42,650 bases of DNA from NCBI GenBank assembly GCA_025800305.1, contig JAOXRY010000233.1, forward strand, positions 1 to 42,650. The letters are read 5' to 3'. How positions within the stretch are numbered: position 1 is the stretch's first letter; every line of letters begins with the position of its first letter. A program made the translations under genes and the position numbers. Origin of the DNA: Campylobacterales bacterium. GTDB taxonomy: Bacteria > Campylobacterota > Campylobacteria > Campylobacterales > SZUA-545. This document shows, piece by piece, positions 17,412-26,300 of the stretch. A model generated the notes under the pieces. The model was not told the DNA's origin. It searched no databases and saw only the letters and a list, made by a program, of their open reading frames with translations.

Positions 17412-18752
17412 TTAAAAAAGTTCCAACTCGCTGTCGTCTTCTTGATGAGAAAGGTAGTTTTTTGTTTGGATACAGTTACTGATAATTGAGTCATCAAAAA
17501 AATGAATATCTTCAAGATCTTTCTCAACGAACATCCCTTTTCTCCACTGGAAAATATCATCACTTATTCCAAAAAGAAGATCTCTTAAATGATCTGCTGA
17601 TTCTATATCTTGGGCTTGGGAAAGTCCGTTTGCCAATTCCAGTAAAGCGTCATAAACTCTTCCAAATTCTTGTAAAGAGGAAATGATATCTGCCAACTTA
17701 TAAAGAAGTTCTGCTGCTTCTTTTGTGTTGTTTTGTTGTATTCTGTTAATGACCAATTCAAACTCTTCATCAATCATCTCAAATTTATTGATTTTCTCAT
17801 TTATATCTACAGATCTTTCAATAAAATCTTCTGCTGTGTCTGTATCCTTAGCTCTTTTTTCAATCTTTGTAGGAGAAAAAGGTATATGAGAATTTTCTAA
17901 TTCCTTCACTGTAGGATGGCTAATTTCTTTGATAAGAACATAAAAAGCTTCTCCATTGTACATTGATTTTAAAGACATGGATATTGTTTTAGATTCGCCA
18001 TCTTTTGCTATACAGACTTTTACAAAATTGTGAACTTCTCCTACTTCTTTTCCATATTGAAGAACAAATTTTGTCATATCTTTATAAGTGTCATCGGTAA
18101 TGTCAAAACAGCTAAGTCTTTGTAACTCTCTTTTTGTATAACCAAAGATACTTGTGTAAACATCTGAAATTAGTTTAAAGTTTCCTTTTCCATCCATAAT
18201 TCCATGACCTTCATCTGTTGAATCGATTATGAAATCAAGGACTTCTCTTTTTCCTTTTAGCTCTTGTTGGATAATACGATACTCTTTAAAAAGTTTAAGC
18301 TCTTTCTCTTTCATTTTATTATAAAGCTTCTCACTATAATCATCATCTAATCTATTAACAGCAAAGCTTCTAATAGCCCTTGCAACTTTGTGTTCAAGTA
18401 CCTCTTTTTCAATTGGCTTTGCTATAAAAAAATCTATATCTAAATCTATTAATTTTATGATCTCTTTTGCATCACTTTCTCCTGAAAGGGCTATAATAAT
18501 CTGTTCATTATCAACTTTTTTGATTTTTTCCACCATCTCTGTTCCTGATAAAACAGGCATTGTGATGTCAGTAAAGATAATGTCAAAGTTGCCTTTTTCA
18601 TAGAGCTTAAGTCCTTCAGAACCATTTTCTGCTGTTGTGATGTTTTTAAAGTATTTGTTTAACATAGCAAGGGTCACCTGTCTTACCATAGGTTCATCTT
18701 CTACATATAAAATATTCAGATCTTTTCCAAACTTTGATATTGATTGGTTCAT
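17412..18752 (-). CDS. Receiver-PAS signalling protein without a recognised output domain
   Basis: The 446-residue protein has an intact receiver domain (about 10-125) with acidic pocket Glu18-Asp19, phospho-acceptor Asp62, Ser90 and Lys112. A linker helix (about 130-165) leads to a PAS domain (about 170-285, including GIMDGKGNFKLIS and IFGYTKREL), then an all-helical C-terminus of about 150 residues that matches no output family known to me. There is no DNA-binding, GGDEF, EAL or kinase motif. It probably signals by protein contact, perhaps with the coiled-coil protein encoded 6 bases downstream. GAGGA precedes the ATG. It follows the FecR gene after 2 bases. Confidence 0.85.
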   Translation of the reverse strand: MNQSISKFGKDLNILYVEDEPMVRQVTLAMLNKYFKNITTAENGSEGLKLYEKGNFDIIFTDITMPVLSGTEMVEKIKKVDNEQIIIALSGESDAKEIIKLIDLDIDFFIAKPIEKEVLEHKVARAIRSFAVNRLDDDYSEKLYNKMKEKELKLFKEYRIIQQELKGKREVLDFIIDSTDEGHGIMDGKGNFKLISDVYTSIFGYTKRELQRLSCFDITDDTYKDMTKFVLQYGKEVGEVHNFVKVCIAKDGESKTISMSLKSMYNGEAFYVLIKEISHPTVKELENSHIPFSPTKIEKRAKDTDTAEDFIERSVDINEKINKFEMIDEEFELVINRIQQNNTKEAAELLYKLADIISSLQEFGRVYDALLELANGLSQAQDIESADHLRDLLFGISDDIFQWRKGMFVEKDLEDIHFFDDSIISNCIQTKNYLSHQEDDSELELF

Positions 18753-18754
18753 GA

Positions 18755-19444
18755 TTAGTCCTCTATAAATTCATCAAAATTCTCAAACATCTCTTCTACT
18801 TCTTCAGAAAACTCTTCTTGATAGACTTTTCCATCTTTCATATAGACAAATTTGTTTGACTCCAATTCAAACTCTTTTTTATAAGCTGCAAACTCATGTT
18901 CATTAGTATCGACAAATTCTTTAAACTCTTTTTCTAAAGAGGTTTTATAAGCTTCAAATTCATCCATTTCTTTTTTTATATACATTTTAAATTCAGCATC
19001 AACAGAAGCTATGTTTAGTTTTCCTTCTCTTAGTAAGATTTTTTCATCTTTATTGGAAGAATCGACTATAAAGTTTGTTCCTCTAATTCCTATTGTTGCT
19101 GTTTTTGTTTTGATTCTAAATTTTTCTTTGGATATTTTTTTTGCTACAGCTGAGATGTTGTAGAAGATATTTCCACTTTTTTGAACAACATAGTCTTTCT
19201 TATCCAGCTTTAGTTGGCTCTTCTCCCCTAGAACAATAACATTTTTATCAAATTTTATAACAATTCTTGATTTATCACCAGTATGAACAAATCCTCCTAC
19301 AAGAAGCTTATCTCCAACTTGTAAAGTCTTTTTGTTTTTGTTAATTGTAAAAAATGCTTCTCCGTTGATTTTTGATACAACTCCAAAACTACTAGCAAAG
19401 CTTCCAGTTATAACCATTAAAAAAATGAGCAATTGTTTTATCAT
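18755..19444 (-). CDS. Periplasmic FecR-domain protein
   Basis: The 229-residue protein has a Sec signal peptide (MIKQLLIFLMVITGSFAS), then a FecR domain (about 20-150) ending in the hallmark TATIGIRGTNFIVD, then a highly acidic helical tail (about 155-229) rich in E, F and K. Unlike classical FecR it has no N-terminal cytoplasmic anti-sigma region, and no FecI sigma or TonB receptor gene is present in the window. It is therefore a periplasmic sensor or structural protein rather than an anti-sigma factor. AGGA precedes the start. It sits between rnhB (9-base gap) and the receiver-PAS gene (2-base gap). Confidence 0.85.
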   Translation of the reverse strand: MIKQLLIFLMVITGSFASSFGVVSKINGEAFFTINKNKKTLQVGDKLLVGGFVHTGDKSRIVIKFDKNVIVLGEKSQLKLDKKDYVVQKSGNIFYNISAVAKKISKEKFRIKTKTATIGIRGTNFIVDSSNKDEKILLREGKLNIASVDAEFKMYIKKEMDEFEAYKTSLEKEFKEFVDTNEHEFAAYKKEFELESNKFVYMKDGKVYQEEFSEEVEEMFENFDEFIED

Positions 19445-19453
19445 AAAATATTC

Positions 19454-20005
19454 CTAAAAAAGTGATGGATTGTCTATAGATTTTATCTTAAAACTTTTTC
19501 TGTGTAAAGGAGTTAAACCATGTTTTGAAATTTCCTCAATATGGTTCTTTGTTCCATAACCTTGGTGGGAAGCAAAAGTAAACTCTGGATATTTTTCTCC
19601 ATCTTTTACCAAAGTCTTATCCTTTGTCACCTTTGCCAATATACTTGCAGCTGATACTTCTTGATATTTGCTATCTGCTTTAACTTCTGTGTCTACTCCG
19701 TCATTGCCAAAATTTGTATTTCCATCCATCAAATATCTATCAGCTTGTAGAGTCTCTCTTATCTCTTTTATGCCTTTACCAAGACATTTGCTTAGTCCAT
19801 ATTCGTCAACTTCACCACTGGAAAAAACAACAATAAGATACTTACTGCCCTCTAAAATTTTTTGGTAAAGTTCTTCTCTTTTTTTTGGTGTAAGTTTTTT
19901 AGAGTCATTAAGACCCTCTATCTCTTTTTCTAAAATAACTCCAGCTATTACCAATGGTCCTGCAATACATCCTCGACCTGCTTCATCCATTCCACAAAGT
20001 GACAT
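19454..20005 (-). CDS. rnhB: Ribonuclease HII
   Basis: RNase HII cuts RNA in RNA-DNA hybrids and starts removal of single ribonucleotides from DNA. The 183-residue protein begins with the catalytic CGMDEAGRGCIAGPLV (Asp7, Glu8). It then shows LNDSKKLTPKKRE, the third catalytic Asp in YLMDGN, and the YQEVSAASILAKVTKDK block. The length is near the short end for RnhB. AAGGA lies six bases before the ATG. It is preceded by the HDOD gene with a 55-base gap and followed closely by the FecR gene. Confidence 0.95.
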   Translation of the reverse strand: MSLCGMDEAGRGCIAGPLVIAGVILEKEIEGLNDSKKLTPKKREELYQKILEGSKYLIVVFSSGEVDEYGLSKCLGKGIKEIRETLQADRYLMDGNTNFGNDGVDTEVKADSKYQEVSAASILAKVTKDKTLVKDGEKYPEFTFASHQGYGTKNHIEEISKHGLTPLHRKSFKIKSIDNPSLF

Positions 20006-20060
20006 ATAAAATCCTTTTATTGGAAAGATCTAAGCAACAATTACACCAAAGCTAAAAAGT

Positions 20061-21695
20061 TTATTCTTGTTCTTGAAGTTTTTTGACTGCTTTTTTATAA
20101 AGAGTAGCATCAAAGTTCATCTCTGTTAAAAACTCTGCCATATTTTCAACTGTTTCTTCATTGATTTCTGGATTGATAGTAGAGATTGTTGAGTAGACAA
20201 CAAAGTTTGCTATAGCAAGTTTTTTGATTTCATTGGAAGCATTGGTTAAATCAAAAGAGAATCTTATAGAATCTACTAACTCCTCTTCAAGACCCCAGTA
20301 GGCTAGGATATCTGCTGTTACGTCCTCTGTTGTTGTATTAAAGTATTCAGCTTCTGCTGCTTTTGGATTTGCTGTTTCTGAAATAATTGTAGAAAAATCA
20401 TTTTGTATTTCTCTTCTTATTACTTCTTTTGAAATAAGGACTTGCCCAAGATTTCCTAAAAGTGCTGATGTGTTTAAAAGAGCTAGATCTGACATAGAAA
20501 CCTTAGAAAACCAGAAGGTCATAAGATCCATTCTTCTTTTTGCAACTGTGTAAAACCTATCTTCTCCCATTAGATATGGAGAAAAATCCATTTTCCCTTC
20601 AAAGTCTTCTGCGAAGGTATTTTGTAAAATTACTGCAACAACACTGTCTTTTCCAAGCATTCCTACACCATGGGAAATAGAGTTAATCTCTTGTCTAAAT
20701 CCGTAAATTGGAGAGTTTACAGCTTTTAAAACTTGGGCTGTCATAATTGGATCTTTAGTTATAACATCAGCAAGATCTTTTGTTGTTGCTTCTCTATCCA
20801 TTCCAATTCTACGGACTTCCTTGATATTCTCATCGAGAGGTTTTAATGATTGGATATATTTATTTAGCTCTTTATCTGCAATTTTTACCCATTTTTGTTC
20901 ATAAAAAACAGTGGCTATTTGCCAAAGTTTATTAAGCAAAGATTTAGCATTAAGAGGTTTTTGAAAGAAACCGTCAACAGGGATTTTTTCTAACTCTTCT
21001 AAGACTTTAGTGTCACCTTTTTGAGAAATTAATGCTATAAAAGGAACATCTTTGTAAAAAGTTTTTGTATTTTTTATAAAATCTATTGCATTGAGAGATT
21101 CAAACTCTGTTTCTGTAATGATGATATCTGGTTTGAATTTTTCAATCTGTTTTGTAACAGAATTTGGATTTCCTGCTGAGTAGACTTTTTTTACTCTTGG
21201 TTCTAAAAATGATTTTAATTTTGTTCGTAGTGCTTCACTTGGTTCTACAATTAAGACAGTTAACCTTGATAATATATCAGATGATTTTTCAGTAGAGACA
21301 GAAGCTGTTTTTATCATACTAAGAGTATAACTGTCTAGTGGCATTAGATCTGTGATTCCATCTTTTAGATCTTTGTCCCAATCAACCATATGATCATAAA
21401 TCATTAAAAGCCAATCAATCATCTCTTGTTTTATTGGAGGTTTTCTATGTTTTAAAACTAAGACAGCTTCTTCCACAACTGTGCAGACGTCAATAATTTC
21501 TTTGAATTTCAAATACTGTCCAGTTCCTCTAAGTCCATTAAAAAGAAGATAGAGCTCACTACAAGAGTTGAAATATTTTTCATCTTCTCGTATAGCTTCT
21601 AAAAATTGATCAATTTTATAAAGAATATCTGGGAAATCCTCTTTAAAATCTTCCAATGCTTCTTGATAATCACTCTCTTCGATTGATAAACTCAT
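20061..21695 (-). CDS. Hpt-like / degenerate receiver / HDOD signalling protein
   Basis: The 544-residue protein has three parts. Residues 1-130 form a helical Hpt-like domain in which the usual phosphorylated His is Asn53 (LFNGLRGTG). Residues 145-265 are a receiver-like fold whose acidic pocket reads EP (151-152) and whose phospho-acceptor position is Glu195 instead of Asp, with Lys246 kept. Residues 280-480 are an HDOD domain (ADVITKDPIMTAQVLKAVNSPIYG), a protein- or nucleotide-responsive helical module. The phosphorelay parts therefore look locked or inactive, with HDOD as the likely output. No Shine-Dalgarno precedes the ATG, and -10-like boxes lie 3-8 bases upstream, so the transcript may be leaderless or nearly so. 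It is divergent from the subtilase gene. Confidence 0.85.
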   Translation of the reverse strand: MSLSIEESDYQEALEDFKEDFPDILYKIDQFLEAIREDEKYFNSCSELYLLFNGLRGTGQYLKFKEIIDVCTVVEEAVLVLKHRKPPIKQEMIDWLLMIYDHMVDWDKDLKDGITDLMPLDSYTLSMIKTASVSTEKSSDILSRLTVLIVEPSEALRTKLKSFLEPRVKKVYSAGNPNSVTKQIEKFKPDIIITETEFESLNAIDFIKNTKTFYKDVPFIALISQKGDTKVLEELEKIPVDGFFQKPLNAKSLLNKLWQIATVFYEQKWVKIADKELNKYIQSLKPLDENIKEVRRIGMDREATTKDLADVITKDPIMTAQVLKAVNSPIYGFRQEINSISHGVGMLGKDSVVAVILQNTFAEDFEGKMDFSPYLMGEDRFYTVAKRRMDLMTFWFSKVSMSDLALLNTSALLGNLGQVLISKEVIRREIQNDFSTIISETANPKAAEAEYFNTTTEDVTADILAYWGLEEELVDSIRFSFDLTNASNEIKKLAIANFVVYSTISTINPEINEETVENMAEFLTEMNFDATLYKKAVKKLQEQE

Positions 21696-21771
21696 GTGAT
21701 AATACTATAATATTTTAGCTTTTATGGGAATAGTTTAGAAAGTTGCTCTTTAACCGATTTTAGGATTTAGT

Positions 21772-23436
21772 ATGAAAATAGTTAACAAGATGAAGCCAGT
21801 AAAATTGTCAATTATAATAGCTTCTTTGGTTGCTGTTGGCTGCTCTGAAAAAAAAGAGACAGAAATTTATAGTTCAGATAAAACCTTTTCTAACTATAAC
21901 AATAGCCAATATTTTCCTCCACAAATCACAATTTCTGCATTAAGTGAAGATCCTATTGCTAAATATCAGTGGCATTTAATTAATCAAGGACAAAATTCTG
22001 GAGCCCAAAAAGCAGGAAATGTTGGAGAAGATGTAAATATCGCAGATATATGGGACAATAAAAATTATCGTGGTAAAGATATTAAAATAGCTATTATCGA
22101 TACAGGAGTTCAGTTAGAACATCCTGATTTAAAAGAGAACATTGATCAAACCCTTAGTTTTAATTATGGTAACAATACAAATGACCCAACTCCTATGGAG
22201 ATTGATGGAAAGAATAAAACCCATGGAACTGCATGTGCAGGTATAGCTGCCGCTGTTGGATATAACAAAATAGGTGTCCGTGGTGTTGCACCTAGTGCAA
22301 AAATTGTTGGTTTAGATGTATTTTCCAAAGCAACAGAAGCAAGTTTTGCAAGTGCTCTACACAGATCTGATGATATTGATATTTATTCTAATTCATGGGG
22401 AGAAAACGCCATTAGTAAAAATGGACTAAGTTCTTCAGAGATGGACGGAATAATTGGAGGTGTAACTACAGGTAGAGGTGGGTTAGGCTCTATATATCTA
22501 TTTGCTTCTGGAAATCAAAGAAAAAAAGGTCACAACGGTAACTACTATAGTGAACAAAATAATAAATATGTAATTGCCGTTTCTTCAGTTAATGCTAAAG
22601 GAGTCGTCTCTAGCTATTCAAATCCAGGATCTAATGTTTTAATAAGTGGTTTTGGAGGTGAAGATGGAAGGGTTGATCCTTCTATTGTAACTACTGATTT
22701 AGTAGGTTTTAACTACGGGTTAGATAAAGAGCATGGAGCCAATTTCGGGCAGATGGATGTTCCTGGAAATGAAAAAGGAGAGTATACCCATTTAATGAAT
22801 GGAACCAGTGCTGCTACTCCAATGGTTGCAGGGGCAGTTGCTTTGGTTTTAGAAGCTGGAAAATCAAGAAATCTAACCTATAGAGACGTTAAATATATTT
22901 TAGCAACAACTGCTAGAAAAAATGATGTTGGTAGTGGTGAGTGGACTGTTAATGGGGCAGGTCACGCCGTTCATCATGACTACGGATTTGGTGTTATAGA
23001 TATTCAAAAAGCTGCAGAGAAGGCAGAAGATTTTACCTCTTTAGGAGAAGAAAAAGGGTTAGGAACTTTTTATACTAAACAGATCTCTTCTTCTTTTCAA
23101 AGAGAGAGTTCACAAAGCATTACAGTTGTAGGATCTGATGTATCTAAAATAGAGTTTATAGATATTTGGGTTGATATTGATTATTTAATTGCAAAAGATC
23201 TTGATATAAAGCTTATCTCTCCCAATGGAACAGAGTCTATACTTTCAAAAGCTAATAGCATTCTTCCTAATAACTTTTATTTAGGAAGTAGTGTTGGATA
23301 TGGGTGGAGATTTGGTACAGTAAGGCATTTGGACGAATCACCAAATGGACAGTGGAAATTAAAAGTAGAAAATAGTATAAACCCAACATCAAATGTTACA
23401 GTTAAAAAATGGAAAATACAGTTTTATGGTCATTAA
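21772..23436 (+). CDS. Subtilisin/kexin-like serine protease with P domain, probable lipoprotein
   Basis: The 554-residue S8-family protease carries the catalytic triad Asp110 (AIIDTGVQLEHPDL), His151 (THGTACAGIAAA) and Ser346 (NGTSAATPMVAGA), with the oxyanion Asn248 in FASGN. The segment AKYQWHLINQGQ just before the catalytic domain is kexin-like, and residues 440-554 resemble a proprotein-convertase P/homoB domain (DLDIKLISPNGTESIL, GQWKLKVEN). The N-terminus has a signal with a lipobox-like AVGC (Cys24), suggesting membrane anchoring. Only about 45 residues lie between Cys24 and the catalytic domain, too few for the usual inhibitory propeptide, and a candidate for this is encoded by the next gene. 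AGGA precedes the start, and a TATAAT at 21706-21711 is a plausible promoter. Confidence 0.93.
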   Translation: MKIVNKMKPVKLSIIIASLVAVGCSEKKETEIYSSDKTFSNYNNSQYFPPQITISALSEDPIAKYQWHLINQGQNSGAQKAGNVGEDVNIADIWDNKNYRGKDIKIAIIDTGVQLEHPDLKENIDQTLSFNYGNNTNDPTPMEIDGKNKTHGTACAGIAAAVGYNKIGVRGVAPSAKIVGLDVFSKATEASFASALHRSDDIDIYSNSWGENAISKNGLSSSEMDGIIGGVTTGRGGLGSIYLFASGNQRKKGHNGNYYSEQNNKYVIAVSSVNAKGVVSSYSNPGSNVLISGFGGEDGRVDPSIVTTDLVGFNYGLDKEHGANFGQMDVPGNEKGEYTHLMNGTSAATPMVAGAVALVLEAGKSRNLTYRDVKYILATTARKNDVGSGEWTVNGAGHAVHHDYGFGVIDIQKAAEKAEDFTSLGEEKGLGTFYTKQISSSFQRESSQSITVVGSDVSKIEFIDIWVDIDYLIAKDLDIKLISPNGTESILSKANSILPNNFYLGSSVGYGWRFGTVRHLDESPNGQWKLKVENSINPTSNVTVKKWKIQFYGH

Positions 23437-23833
23437 AAATTTTATAATACTTTCTCTCCTTTGCTCTTTAATGTTTAGCTTAGAATTAAATATGGGACAT
23501 GGAAAGTTTAGTACTTTTCAAAAAAGTGAAGAAAATTTAAGATCTGTAGGTGAAAGTAAGAATATCTATTACCTCAATGGGGCAGAAAATGAAGCAAATA
23601 AATATGAATCTAATGGAGAGATCATTGTTAGTTTTGAGAAAAACATTGATTTAGAAAATTTTCAAGAGAAGTTTTCATTGAAATTAAAAAGAAAAATTTC
23701 AAAACAATTTGAAACATATCTTTTTTTAAATAGTTCTTCTTTAGATGATGGAACTTTATGTGAAAAAGTAGGCAAAGAAAAAAATATAAGATTTTCATAT
23801 CCTAATTGGAAATCAAAGAAAAAACTCTATTAA
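23426..23833 (+). CDS. Small secreted protein resembling a free-standing subtilase propeptide
   Basis: The likely start is the ATG at 23426, inside the last codons of the protease gene (11-base overlap). It gives 135 residues beginning with a clear signal peptide (MVIKNFIILSLLCSLMFS). An in-frame start 11 codons earlier would spoil the signal. The C-terminal 75 residues (GEIIVSFEKNIDLENFQEKF ... NIRFSYPNW) resemble subtilase prodomains, which typically start EIIVKFK, contain an amphipathic helix, and end near VxYAEPNY. The match is by pattern only. The overlap with the protease gene and the protease's own lack of a propeptide support a role as folding chaperone or inhibitor acting in trans. 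One lone Cys is present in the mature part. Confidence 0.7.
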   Translation: MVIKNFIILSLLCSLMFSLELNMGHGKFSTFQKSEENLRSVGESKNIYYLNGAENEANKYESNGEIIVSFEKNIDLENFQEKFSLKLKRKISKQFETYLFLNSSSLDDGTLCEKVGKEKNIRFSYPNWKSKKKLY

Positions 23834-23841
23834 GGCAACCG

Positions 23842-24492
23842 ATGACCACACTATTAAACCAAACCAAAAAAACCAAATCTCATACATTAGCAGATAAGAT
23901 TGCAGATAAAGTAAGACTTTCTCCAGCCGTTTATAAAGCTTTTTGTGATGTAGTAAGAGAAGATTTTGTACCTGCTGGTTTTGAAAGATATGCTTATGAA
24001 CTAGATGCTTTACCAATTAGTGGTAATCAGTTTATAAGTTCTCCTTTGACAGTTGCTAAAATGACTATGGCATTAGAAGCAGAAAGGGTAGATTCTGTTT
24101 TAGAGATTGGCTGTGGTAGTGGATATCAAGCTGCTATTTTAAGTAAATTATTTAGAAGAGTTTTCACTATAGAACGAATCGAAAAACTCTATGTAGAAGC
24201 TAGAAAGACTTTTAAAGATTCTACCATTCATAATGTAAGTGTTAAGTTTGATGATGGGCAAAAAGGATGGGATGTTTATGCTCCATTTGACAGAATTATC
24301 TTTTCTGCCAGTGCTAAATTTATACCTGAATCAATTTTTAAACAGTTAGAAGAAGGAGGAGTCTTAGTAGCTCCTATGGAAAAAGATGGAAAACAAGTTA
24401 TTACAAGGTTTAGAAAAAAAGGTGGACAAATTACAGAAGAAGAGATTGACCAGTGCCTTTTTGTTCCTGTTTTAGACGGTGTTCAAAAATAA
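23842..24492 (+). CDS. pcm: Protein-L-isoaspartate O-methyltransferase
   Basis: Pcm methylates isoaspartyl residues formed by protein ageing so that they can return to Asp. The 216-residue protein shows the class motif LEIGCGSGYQAAILS (SAM binding), RVFTIERIEKLYVEA, and the C-terminal GGVLVAPM. The N-terminal block ISSPLTVAKMT matches the family's substrate-side ISqPyiva region. I choose the ATG at 23842 (AAGG six bases upstream, 8 bases after the small secreted gene). The reading frame stays open upstream to 23806 but overlaps that gene. It is probably co-transcribed with the subtilase pair. The stop codon abuts that of pglF. Confidence 0.9.
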   Translation: MTTLLNQTKKTKSHTLADKIADKVRLSPAVYKAFCDVVREDFVPAGFERYAYELDALPISGNQFISSPLTVAKMTMALEAERVDSVLEIGCGSGYQAAILSKLFRRVFTIERIEKLYVEARKTFKDSTIHNVSVKFDDGQKGWDVYAPFDRIIFSASAKFIPESIFKQLEEGGVLVAPMEKDGKQVITRFRKKGGQITEEEIDQCLFVPVLDGVQK

Positions 24493-26274
24493 TTATCTTG
24501 GTTGATGTGTAAATTCTGGGATAATCTCTTGTAGGACTTTTACTTCTTCTTTTGTTGTTAAAAGTCTTTCAATTTGCTCTTTTAATTGTTGAATATTATA
24601 TTCTGATTTAGGTGCTACAAAAATAGATTCATACTCAGTCTTTCTATCATTCTCATCTATTAAAAGTTCTTCGTAAAGCTTTTCTCCAGATCTAAGACCA
24701 ACAAACTCAATTCCTACCTCTGGCTTATTATAGATCTGGATCATTTTATTGGCTAAATCTACAATTTTGACAGGTTTCCCCATATCTAAAATAAAAATCT
24801 CTCCACCTTCACCAAGACTTGCTGCTTGTAAAACAAGTTGACAAGCTTCATTAACCAACATAAAAAATCTAGTGACTTCAGGATGGGTTACTGTAATTGG
24901 ACCACCTTGTTCAATTTGTTCTTTAAATCTTGGAACAACAGAACCAGAACTGCCAAGAACATTTCCAAATCTAACAGACACTATTTTTGTTTCATTAGAT
25001 TCAATATTTCCTGCGTAGAGTTCACAGACTCTTTTTGTTGCACCCATAATATTTGTAGGTCTTACCGCTTTGTCTGTAGAAATTAAAACAAATTTTTCAG
25101 CTTTATATTTTACTGCAAGATCTATAGCATTCTTAGTCCCAATTATATTATTTTCACAAGCATAAAGAGGGTTTTCTTCAACAATAGGAACATGCTTAAA
25201 AGCAGCTGCGTGAAGAACAATATCAGGTTTATGATTTTTGAAGATCTCTTCCATTGTTTTTAGATCTAAAACTGAGGCAAGTTTGATTGTAATATTGTTA
25301 TGTGTTGTGTATTGATTGGAAAGATTGTAAATACTCACTTCAGAATTATCAACAAGAATAAGAGATAAAGCCCCATGATTAATCACTTGTTTAACCAATT
25401 CCCTACCAATGCTTCCACCAGCACCAGTGATTAAAACAGTTTTATTAGAAATAAAATTATCAATAGCTTTCTTGTCAAGATCTTTAGGTTTTCTTGCCAA
25501 TAAATCTTCAATAGATAGCTCTTTTAACTTCTCTTTAGCTCCATCTTTAAAGATACTCACCATTTTAATATTTTCTATACCGGCAAGTTTTAAAATATTA
25601 AAAAGTTCATTTAGTTTTTTAGGCTCTAATTCCTTGGCAATAACAGCAGTATGGACACCATACTCACCTATTAGCTGGGCTAAGTGCTCAAATCCAAAAA
25701 CCCTTAAGTTAAAGATTGTACTTCCTATCCTGTTAGGGTCATCTTCGATAAAAGCAACAGGATAGATATCGCTGTTATGGTTAGAGAGATATCTTGCAAC
25801 AATTTCTGCGTCTCTATCTGTACCAATTATGATAGCTGTTGAACCTGTTTTGTTTCTACTTTCAAGGAAAAATCTTTTTGAAATTCTAAGAAGTCCTAAA
25901 AAGACAAGGGATAAAAAAGCATCAATAACAATGACAGATCTTGGAAATGGCTCCAGGTAGTCACCACCAATTGAAAAAACTGCTAAAAAAAGAAAGTAAG
26001 CACCAATATGGGCTTTTACTATTTTTTCCAAACTATCCAAGGAGAAGTATCTCCATGGAATTGAGTAGATATTAAAAAAGTATAATGAACCAATTTTTAA
26101 AGAGACTAAAATTATAAAAAGAGGTAGAAAAGCATCAAAAAATTCACTGGGAATTTCAAAGTTAAATCTTAAGTCATAAGATAGATAAAAAGTTATAAGA
26201 GATAGGACAACATCAGCAAGAACAAAAAATAAGAATCTTTTTACTAGAGTGGGTCTAAAAAAACTAACGCTCAA
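24493..26274 (-). CDS. pglF: UDP-GlcNAc 4,6-dehydratase, PglF-like membrane protein
   Basis: PglF makes the UDP-4-keto sugar that begins UDP-bacillosamine synthesis. The 593-residue protein has an N-terminal membrane domain with about four to five helices (residues 10-150), a Rossmann-like CoA-binding domain (about 145-260), then the SDR dehydratase domain. Visible motifs are SIEDLLARKPKDLD (identical to Campylobacter PglF by memory), VLITGAGGSIGRELVKQ (NAD binding), LHAAAFKHVP, STDKAVRPTNIMGATKR and RFGNVLGSSGSVVP. In place of the usual catalytic Tyr it has Met in NIMGATK, as in this subfamily. The start is a TTG at 26274, because the nearby ATG is out of frame. It lies 57 bases after csd4 and 22 kb from pglC-pglA. 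Confidence 0.92.
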   Translation of the reverse strand: MSVSFFRPTLVKRFLFFVLADVVLSLITFYLSYDLRFNFEIPSEFFDAFLPLFIILVSLKIGSLYFFNIYSIPWRYFSLDSLEKIVKAHIGAYFLFLAVFSIGGDYLEPFPRSVIVIDAFLSLVFLGLLRISKRFFLESRNKTGSTAIIIGTDRDAEIVARYLSNHNSDIYPVAFIEDDPNRIGSTIFNLRVFGFEHLAQLIGEYGVHTAVIAKELEPKKLNELFNILKLAGIENIKMVSIFKDGAKEKLKELSIEDLLARKPKDLDKKAIDNFISNKTVLITGAGGSIGRELVKQVINHGALSLILVDNSEVSIYNLSNQYTTHNNITIKLASVLDLKTMEEIFKNHKPDIVLHAAAFKHVPIVEENPLYACENNIIGTKNAIDLAVKYKAEKFVLISTDKAVRPTNIMGATKRVCELYAGNIESNETKIVSVRFGNVLGSSGSVVPRFKEQIEQGGPITVTHPEVTRFFMLVNEACQLVLQAASLGEGGEIFILDMGKPVKIVDLANKMIQIYNKPEVGIEFVGLRSGEKLYEELLIDENDRKTEYESIFVAPKSEYNIQQLKEQIERLLTTKEEVKVLQEIIPEFTHQPR

Positions 26275-26300
26275 ACCATATTACCTTAAAATAAATTGAT

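Noticed and set aside
18755..19444. Classical FecI-FecR iron signalling
   Set aside because: There is no sigma factor or TonB-dependent receptor in the window, and the FecR proteins have Sec signals instead of a cytoplasmic anti-sigma N-terminus.
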